Below are positions 47,401 to 56,400 of a stretch of 60,000 bases of DNA, piece after piece (position 1 is the stretch's first letter; every line of letters starts with the position of its first letter). The translations under genes and the position numbers were made by a program. This DNA is from Hydractinia symbiolongicarpus (Eukaryota > Cnidaria > Hydrozoa > Anthoathecata > Hydractiniidae): contig NC_079886.1 in assembly GCF_029227915.1 (NCBI RefSeq), positions 6,636,001 through 6,696,000 on the forward strand, in the 5' to 3' direction. The notes under the pieces were generated by a model. The model searched no databases, was not told the DNA's origin, and saw only the letters and a list, made by a program, of their open reading frames with translations.

Positions 47401-50400
47401 ATGCTAGTCATTTCCTGTGAATTTTTAAAAAACTGTTCATTTACATTTATCAGAATCATCAAGTTAAGGTAGCCTTTAAATGGTCCCGAAATTTCAGCGT
47501 GTTTACGTTGAGTTTTTCATATTGGGTTATGCAAACTGCACTTATTCCATAACGTATGGAATAAGTGGAATACCTTTTTCAACATGAAATATAGCCTTAT
47601 ACACATGCACAAAAGTTTCATCTTGGGTAAATTGTGTTTATATAAATGTTTTGAGGATAAAATGAAATTCAATATGGTCGCTTTGACTGAAATGAATCAA
47701 CACCGAAATGAGTTCCGAAACCATTTAGAAAAACCAAACTGGAGATCGAAATGAAGTTTGATCCCAAAATTTATGATTTATTTATGCAATGTAAACCTCA
47801 TTTATATGCAAAGTATATTTCAACTGTTTACATCGTAGTTAGTGTGAAATTATTGTAAATAAAATTTTTACCATTCACATGTGAGAGATTTACCAATAAG
47901 ATCTTAATGGAAAGTAAGAAATTGTATCAATTACCGGAACAGATATCGAAATGTGAAAATCTAAAAGTCTCATATCAACATAAAGTTCTGGAAATCATGA
48001 GCAGAGTCTTACCTTATATAAGCCATCAATACGATTAAAAAAAGATAATTAGGCTAGTATGTTTTTTGACGTTTAATTTTCCTTTTATGTTTTAATCTTA
48101 ATAGCAGGTCAGAATTGGTACATGGTGACAAAGAACAAAATACAGATGACAAAATGACTGAAACATTAGGTTCTATGGTTCATCTTCTCTGTCATGAAGT
48201 TCAAAAGGTGTATGGAGAAAGACTGTTGCATCAAACTGACTATGACTGGTTGATGAATAGAATACAAGAAGAAGTGAACACCCTGTTTGGTAGTGAGGTT
48301 ACATTGCAAGGTATGTTTTAAATTAGGTTACGTCTGAAGTAATATATATGTCCTTGAATGAAGTTAACAGAATCAATGACGTTGATCGATGTAAAATTAA
48401 GTGAAAAGCCGCCTTTATAAAATATGTTGCCTACTATTTTCCAAAATCATTTATTAAGTTAGTTTTAACTACCATTTTGTTTCACTATAGCTAGAAATAT
48501 TTTATTACCAAAGAATGTGTATTAGATTCCGTGACTTGCATCGCCAAACTTTGAGAGGATCTAGTTGAAATTAAGTATTTCATTTCTTGGGAGGTTTTAG
48601 GAAGAGTGGCAACCATGACTTAGGTTTAAACAGGGAAGCTTTCAAATAAGACAATTCACAGAACGACAAAAAACAAAACAATATTAAAAACCCGGCTTTA
48701 AAATAGTTACAGACTTTGTCATGTGTATCTTCATATTTCTTTGTGTTGATTTCTATACACTCTTGTGCCTTTTATCAATTGCGTTCACTACATTTTAATT
48801 ATATGCTTTTTTATCCTCTTCTTAAATTCTGATACCCAAATTTTATATGCAGGTATTAAGACTGCTACCAGCTCCTCGTTACAAGACAGTCAATTGTGCA
48901 GTGTGCTACTAAAAAAAAGCAGACACAAATGTGCTACCTTATTTAACTCGTACTATATTACTATGCCAACAGATCAAAGTTCGAATGTTTTTAAGTGTGC
49001 TACCAGGACAGAGTTTAAACTAATGTTGTACGATGCTATGAAGTCAGTCAATGAAACTAAAGTAGATAACATGGAATTGGTATTTTTTGACGATATGCTG
49101 AGACATGCGGAAAATCTATGCAGGGCCCTGGTAAGATTTTTTATGATCTGTATGTGTCTGTATGAGTTTTTAATTTTTGTTGTTATAAAAATCCTTGAAT
49201 GGAACTTTTACCAGAATCTCATTCTTATAGACGTTTTTATTGTGAAAGTATTTGTGAAAGATTTTTAGAGAATTCTTAGAATTTAGGTGCAGTTGTTCTT
49301 CTTTAATGGCTTAGTGTTTTGTAGTCTGGTCGGTATAACAATTGTTAAGCAGGCAAGTCATTTTTTAGTCAATTTTTTTAGAACATACTTGGTGGCCATG
49401 CTCTTCTCATATCTCAAAATGGGCATGGTCGAAAAAAGATATTCCGAATTGTGTCAAAGTTACTGAGAAGAGAGGTAAGGAGGTCCCTCTGATTGTTTAA
49501 GCTTGATATTTTAAGCAAAGGAAATAATTTTTACCTGCTCCTTTTAAACACAAGAGTTTACAGGAGTATATTCTACAGCATTTAGTTATTAAACAGGAAA
49601 TGGTTAGGGAGAGGTATTGATTAAAATAAAAAATCAATTTTATCGTAGAATACTTCAGGATAAGCATCTGTACTTCTAAAATCTCTGAATGTAAATATAC
49701 CGTTAAAATTTGTCAAAAACCTACAGTCCTATTTACACTTACCGAGAAGGTGTATATGTGAATTATTTTTATTATTCTTTCTTTTTGCGTCTAGGCTGTT
49801 GAAGTTCATTTTTCCTCCTCAAAAAACAATCAAATTGCTGCAGTTAAAGATGCATGTAATATGGCTGGTTTAAAAGGTCAGCCTGTGCTGTTGTATGCAT
49901 CGGAATTTTTAACTGAAGAAACTCTAATGAAGCTTGCTGCGCTCATTAATGATGGTGTGCATATTTATTGATTTATTGTTTTGGTAAATTTGTTATTTTT
50001 CCAAGGCTTGATTCATAGCAAGATAATTCTTTCGACTTGTAAACTGTTTTAGTCGGATGAAGAACCGCCTTGATGTTTCCACAAGGGTTTTCACTTTTTT
50101 TGAATACGTAAATTTCATTTTTTGTGATCAATTTGTTTATAAGAGAAATCCTTGCGACCGTGAGTAGGAAAGATTTCGACTCTCAAATGTCTGTATTTAC
50201 TAAATACACTTGCACAGAGAAAAAAGTTTAACAGGTGAACCAATCTATGTAAGACTTGCTGGCTTGCAAAACTCGAACCGAGCCTTTTTGGGTTAAGGTA
50301 TATGTGTGCATTCAAATGTGGCAACCAAACAACCCGTAAAATTTATGTATATCTCATTGTGAGTTGCAAACCACACCCTTTCCTTACATAAACACTCAAT

Positions 50401-53400
50401 TTTCGTCTTGCCTTAACAACAGCTTGTCAAATAGCCTGTTTTTATCTTTCCATAATTGTCTTGTTTATTTTTAGGCTATTGTCCTGACCTTTACTCATCA
50501 AGCGAACTGCTTCTCATATGTACAGAGATGTTGCCAGGTGGTCTGAAAACTAGGAAGAAGGGTGAAAGCTATGAACGAGCTGAAAATCGTTTCTTTCAAA
50601 GAATAAAACAAAACTTACATATTGTTCTATGTGAGAATCAAGAAGGTTTAAGAAAGCTGTTAAATGTTTATCCTGTGTTTCTTCACAAAATGTTTTGTGT
50701 GGACGTGTATAAAGAATGGTCGAACGATGTGCTGCAACACATCTCTTTGAAGTACTTACTAAAACGAAGTGATAGCATGCAAGGTGTTAGTAGGAGAGAT
50801 CTTAAACAGGTATCTAACGTGGCTGCTAAAATTCATCAAACCACACGGGAATTTACGAGTAAGATATTTACTGAGAAAGGAATTGAAGTCTATTCGCCGT
50901 TAAAGTTTTTTGAATTTATTGATTTGTTTACGAGGTTGTTTGGGTTAATGACAAAAAGGAATATGGTAAGTCGTTTCACCTTTAATTGCTTTTTCCAGGC
51001 AAGGATCCCATGAGTTTACGACACCTAGCTTGACTTTCCACGTTGTGAAAATTTACATAAGCTACAAAGAAAATTTCAATAAGAGTTATGGAATTTAAAG
51101 TTTTGTCAAATTAGACCTGATTTAAATCGATGTAGCTAATAAGAGAAGTTGATAGTGTAACCACATGCTATACTCGTGCAAATAATGCACGTATTTTTTT
51201 GTATTTTAGAAAAGGCTGCAACATGTTGAGAAAGGCGTTTCAAGAATAAACGAAGCAAAGCAAGCAATTGTTGTAATGTCAAGCGAGATAGAAGAACTTG
51301 CTCCAGTGATAGAAGTTACTAAGGGCGTTGTAAAAGAAGCTGAGAGAGAGATGAAAGAAACAAAATCATCTTACACGAAAATAAAAAATATTTGTCAAAA
51401 ACAGGAAGAAAAAATCGAGCGTTTGCAAGTATCATGTGATGAGTTGAGGAATGAAACGAATCGTGATTTCAACAAGGTTTGTGATATATCGTCTGTTTTT
51501 TACATTGCACACGTTTCTTGGACCTACCTGGGACAGGTCCTATAAATTGCCCTGTGTCCGTCCGTTCGTTACCATCTTTTCTTAGGATTAGATCTTTAGT
51601 TTTTTCTATTATTTTGCACAAAAATGGAGAACAATAGACCCTCGAATATAACAAAGTCAATTTTTGAGTTTTTTTTCCGGCCCAATAATTGGAGATTTGA
51701 GGGCAAAATTAGTTAAAACAGTTCAAAAATACGGATTCTCTAACTTTTCTGGAAGTGAATTATTAGTTTCTTTTTGATGTTTTAAACTTAGGTAGGTTCA
51801 TTGAAATTTCGCTTTTTTTATTCAAAATTGACAAGTTTTTGCGATATCACATGTTTGTTTTCTTTTTAATTTACGTGTCTTCATGATACCGCAGGTATTT
51901 ATTGGCTTTATCATGTCTATTATTCTTTTTCTCATAGCAGAATCATTTTTTATTATGTAGTTAAGTCCTCTGTACGAAGCTGCTTTAGCTGCACTGTCAT
52001 TGCTGGATTATCATGCTGTTGATGAACTTCGCAGTTACCGTGCTCCACCACAGGGTGTGAAATATGTTACCGACATGCTTTGCGTTATGTTTGGTGTTGT
52101 TCCCCAGTAAGTATTTTTAGCCGTTGCTAAATGAAGGTTGGTGTTAGTTGGTCCAATACAGCGCAGGCTTGCTACGCCTTCTAAGAATTTTATTCTCCTA
52201 AATTTTAAGTCTCCCTAAAATCCCTGAATCTCCTTTTTCTTGTTATTTAAAGGTAGAGTTTAGTCATCGCAAAAGGGTGAAAGGAAACGTTTCAAAGGTT
52301 ATCACGCTTTTAAAGGCTATCATCCTTTTGAAGGTTATCACCCTGTTAAAGGTTGATAGCCTTTGAAAGAGTGATGGCCTTTGAAAGAATGATGGCCTTT
52401 AAAAGGGTGATAGCCTTATTAAGATATTAGTTTTCAAATGCCACATCTTAATTTTATCTATAACAATATACAAATCTTCTGAAATCTCCTTAATTTTTTT
52501 ACGAAAATACCCGGATTTCCTAAAAAAGCTTGAAAATTCCCCTAAAACTTCCTCTGATCTCAAAACATTTGACCATAAAATAAGGGTGGCTACCACACGG
52601 CGTTAAATTAGACTATTAATGACTTTGAGTACGAACATTTTATTGCGAACACTGTTATTCAATTGGGCGTTCAATTGGCTTCCTTTAATTGGCACTTAAC
52701 CAGTTAAAAATGTGTCATTAAATCAAGTGAGCTTTTTGCCAGCCTAAAAACTTCAGCAAAGAGCAAGGGATAGAAATTTTTATTTAAATCTACACTGTAT
52801 TATATTTAGATGGGAGGAAGCCAAACTTCTTCTAATGAGAGATAAATTCATTCAAGATTTACAGTTTTACGACAAGGATCATATCAGCGATGCGATGTAC
52901 GACAAATTGTCGTCCTTCATCCAAAACCCGTCATCGCAATGTAAGGAGTTAGTGAAAATCAGTCACGCCGCTAACCAGTTGTCGGTTTGGATTCAAGCCA
53001 TTTATAATTACGCCACTATTTTACGGGAACTTCAACCAAAGAAGACTGCTTTGCAGGATGCCGAAATTGCTATCTTGCAGGTAGGAGTGACATTTTGCAT
53101 CTTTAGTTTAAATAATCTGAGCTTAGTTGTTATTAAAAAGCCCAAAAATCATTGATTAGCATGGTTGGTGGTCCGTACGCACCTAACATTTTGGTAGCGT
53201 AAAAGTGTTTTCTAGTCCAATTCTATCCTTCTTCCTCTTTCTTCGTGTTATTCGATCTCATAAAAAATTAGGAATTATGACTGGGCATCTTTTAATTCTA
53301 AATACTACCTTCTCGTAATGCCTAAGCACATGTAGATATATTAAGACATTAAAAATTCTTTGCAATTTTTCATCATTTAACACTTGCTGTATCTACTTTT

Positions 53401-56400
53401 GGGTGTGGCACGCCAAACAGCAGATCATTTCTGACGTTTACTTATAGCAATTTTTTGCTGGATGACAGAAATAAGGACAAGACCAAAACCTCAATTAGCA
53501 TGTGAGTTCTAATCATCAATGATGAAGTAGTGTGTCCTGCAGCCTGAAACTTCATGTTCGAAATTTTTATCACACTGGCATATCTATTTCTTATGTCTTA
53601 CTCTCAACTACAGGCGGAGAAAGAACTTGGTGCTCAAAAAATGAAGTGCAGTAACATGAAAGAAGAACTAGAAAGCAAAATACAACACTATAAAGAAAAA
53701 TCGAAAGTGTTGAAGTCTCTGCAAAGTCAGTACCAGGTAAAAAATATTTACAATTTTATTTCAAAAATAAGAAATATTAAGACTTAGGACCCGCAAGAAT
53801 GTACCTCTGGGCAGTACATTGCGGACGATATAATTGGTTTTAGACAGCGAATTGTTGATAAAGTTTGTGCATGCTAAAATTGTTAGCTGACCAGAAGCCC
53901 TAACTTACCACAACTGTATCTATTTTGTGTTGAAAGCTTATCGAAGAAAGAGCTATTAAGCTGGTAACTTTAACTTTGTTCTGATGTATACTATTTAAAT
54001 ATACTATTTAAATATATCAATTTTATAGGAAAATTTTTTGTTTTAGTCCCTATGTAAGAAGAAAACACATGCCAACTCTCTGCTCAGTACAATGCAACCT
54101 TTCACTGATGATTGGTCTAAACATATCACTACATGTCACTCCCACATGTCATCAGCAATCGGTGACAGTATATTGACAGCTGCGTCCGTTGTGTACATGG
54201 GAATCTTGACACAAGTTCAACAAGAGGAACTAAATCAAATATGGAGGGATTTCTTCACCACAGATGGACTGCTTACCCGTGAAAATAATGACATGTTATT
54301 GGTTGATGTTTTAAGCTCAGATGAAGAGCAAGATGATTGGTTAAGAGCGAAAGAATGGACGGACGTGTCTACAATCAACCACGTGTTGCGGATAAGGACT
54401 ATTAATCTTTTATGTGCAAAGTGCTGTCCATTGTTAATTGACCCGCAAGACGTAGGAGAGCGGTGGGTGAAGGTGATTGAAAATGGTTTGTGTGCCCAGG
54501 GTATGTGTTTTGTTCATAATATCCTTGAGAAAAATGTATTGTGGGAGTGTTAATGTTTAAGACAGATAAAATAGCTTCTCTCGGAAGGTATTATGTAAGT
54601 TGTATATACATGAGCCACGAATTCGGCTGCCGGTTACGAAATAACGGTTGACAGTCCGTGGAAAATTAGGGTTGATTGTGAGTCACTATTTTACATTGAT
54701 GGAGTGTACAGTCCTTAATCAACGCCAGCTCTTTTTTTTATTTCTCTTTAATCTTTTAAACTTGTTTGCTTCAAGAAATTTGCATTTTTACTATTATCAA
54801 TGAAAAATGTTTAAAAATTGTGCGCAGTAGCAAAATAAGCGTTAGAAAATCGACCCCGCTTTTTGTTGAAGTTCCAAGTTTTTGTCCCTTTTTGCATCTG
54901 CCTTTTTGATACCATGTAGAAAAAAATTTAACGCCATCTATGGGCGGAGTAGGAAGGTTAAATAAATAGGTCGCGCATTTCGTTGCACTTTGAACAGTTG
55001 TTAAAAAATGATCAGCTAATTATTTCTAATTGTATCAAACGCTATGTCTCACTTTTTGAGCTAGCCATTGTATAAATATCGTTGCTTAGATTTGCAGGAC
55101 AAAGACCAGTACAGTGTCATCAGAACCACTATTTTTGACAAACCAGTTCAAGAAATCAACAAAAGTATTGCCAGTATGCAAAATGTAAGTGAAGTGTAAA
55201 CAGTGCTGAAGACCTCTTATTGGTCAATCTAATGTAAAGTTATACCCAGGGTTTTCACATTTTAAGTATTGGCTCAGAAAAAAAGATGGAATTTGTGTCA
55301 ACAACCTTATTAATTTTGAGTGAAACCTCTCTTTACTAAAACGATCGATATCGTGATTTCACGTCTCCCTGGATAATTTTGGAAAACAATGTGCATGATC
55401 CAACATTGTGCAGCAGTTTATGTTTGGACTCTGATTAGTGTTGTTAGTTGAATTCAAATTCTCTTGGTATATTTTTGCAGGATATCGTACCTACTAATGA
55501 AGAAGGTATCAGTATTTTCAACGCAGACGATTTAGATATTGGTAAGGTTGTGTCTTTAACGTGATTATGTTTTGTTTAAGACATGATAAAAATGTCACCA
55601 TAGCATAAGTACTAAACACATTAGGTCAATTTCTGTTCACTTTTCTGTTGTAGATGAAAAGCTGACGTCAGCAATGTCCTCTGGACGTCCTGTTTTTGTC
55701 AAACATATGGAAAGAATGAAAGAAGGCTGTATGTTGTCACAGTTCATTCATCAATACAAAACTTCTGTGGTCGGTAATGTCGTTACTATCGGAAAAAGAC
55801 TCTTCAAGTGTAATCCAGGTTTTAGGTTAGATCTTTGGTGTAAGAAACTTGTCATATAGGGCTTAAAACACTGTGTTTTAGTTGACTAAAATACATGCAT
55901 TTTTCAATGATGATAGAAAAGTGTTAGGGTTGCTAAAAATAAAAATTGGTCCTTGATACGCACATTCAGTGAAATTACAGCCCCCTAATTTTGTAATTTT
56001 TTACTATTTAAACAAGAAAAATCCCTAAAAATGACTAAATTGTTTTAAATTCTCTAAATTTTCACCTTTTTTTGATCTCACCTATGTTTAAACTGAATGT
56101 AATATGTTATCAGACAATAAAATTTTATGATTATTTTTTTAAGCATCGCGCTGTTTTGTTCTAGGTTAAACCCTTCGTTGGATTTATTACGTATATAAAT
56201 GCACCTTCAAACCTAAAATTTCTAGGCATTTGATTAACATTCAAAAGTGTTTAGATTTTAAAGGAACTTTTCCGATCTCCTAAGTATTTTCAAGAAAGTT
56301 GTTATAACAGCCCTGTATAAATGTGGATGAGGAAATTACAGATTTATGCGGTACATCTGCATGCACAAAGAACACGTAATATTAATATCTCTTAAAGAAT

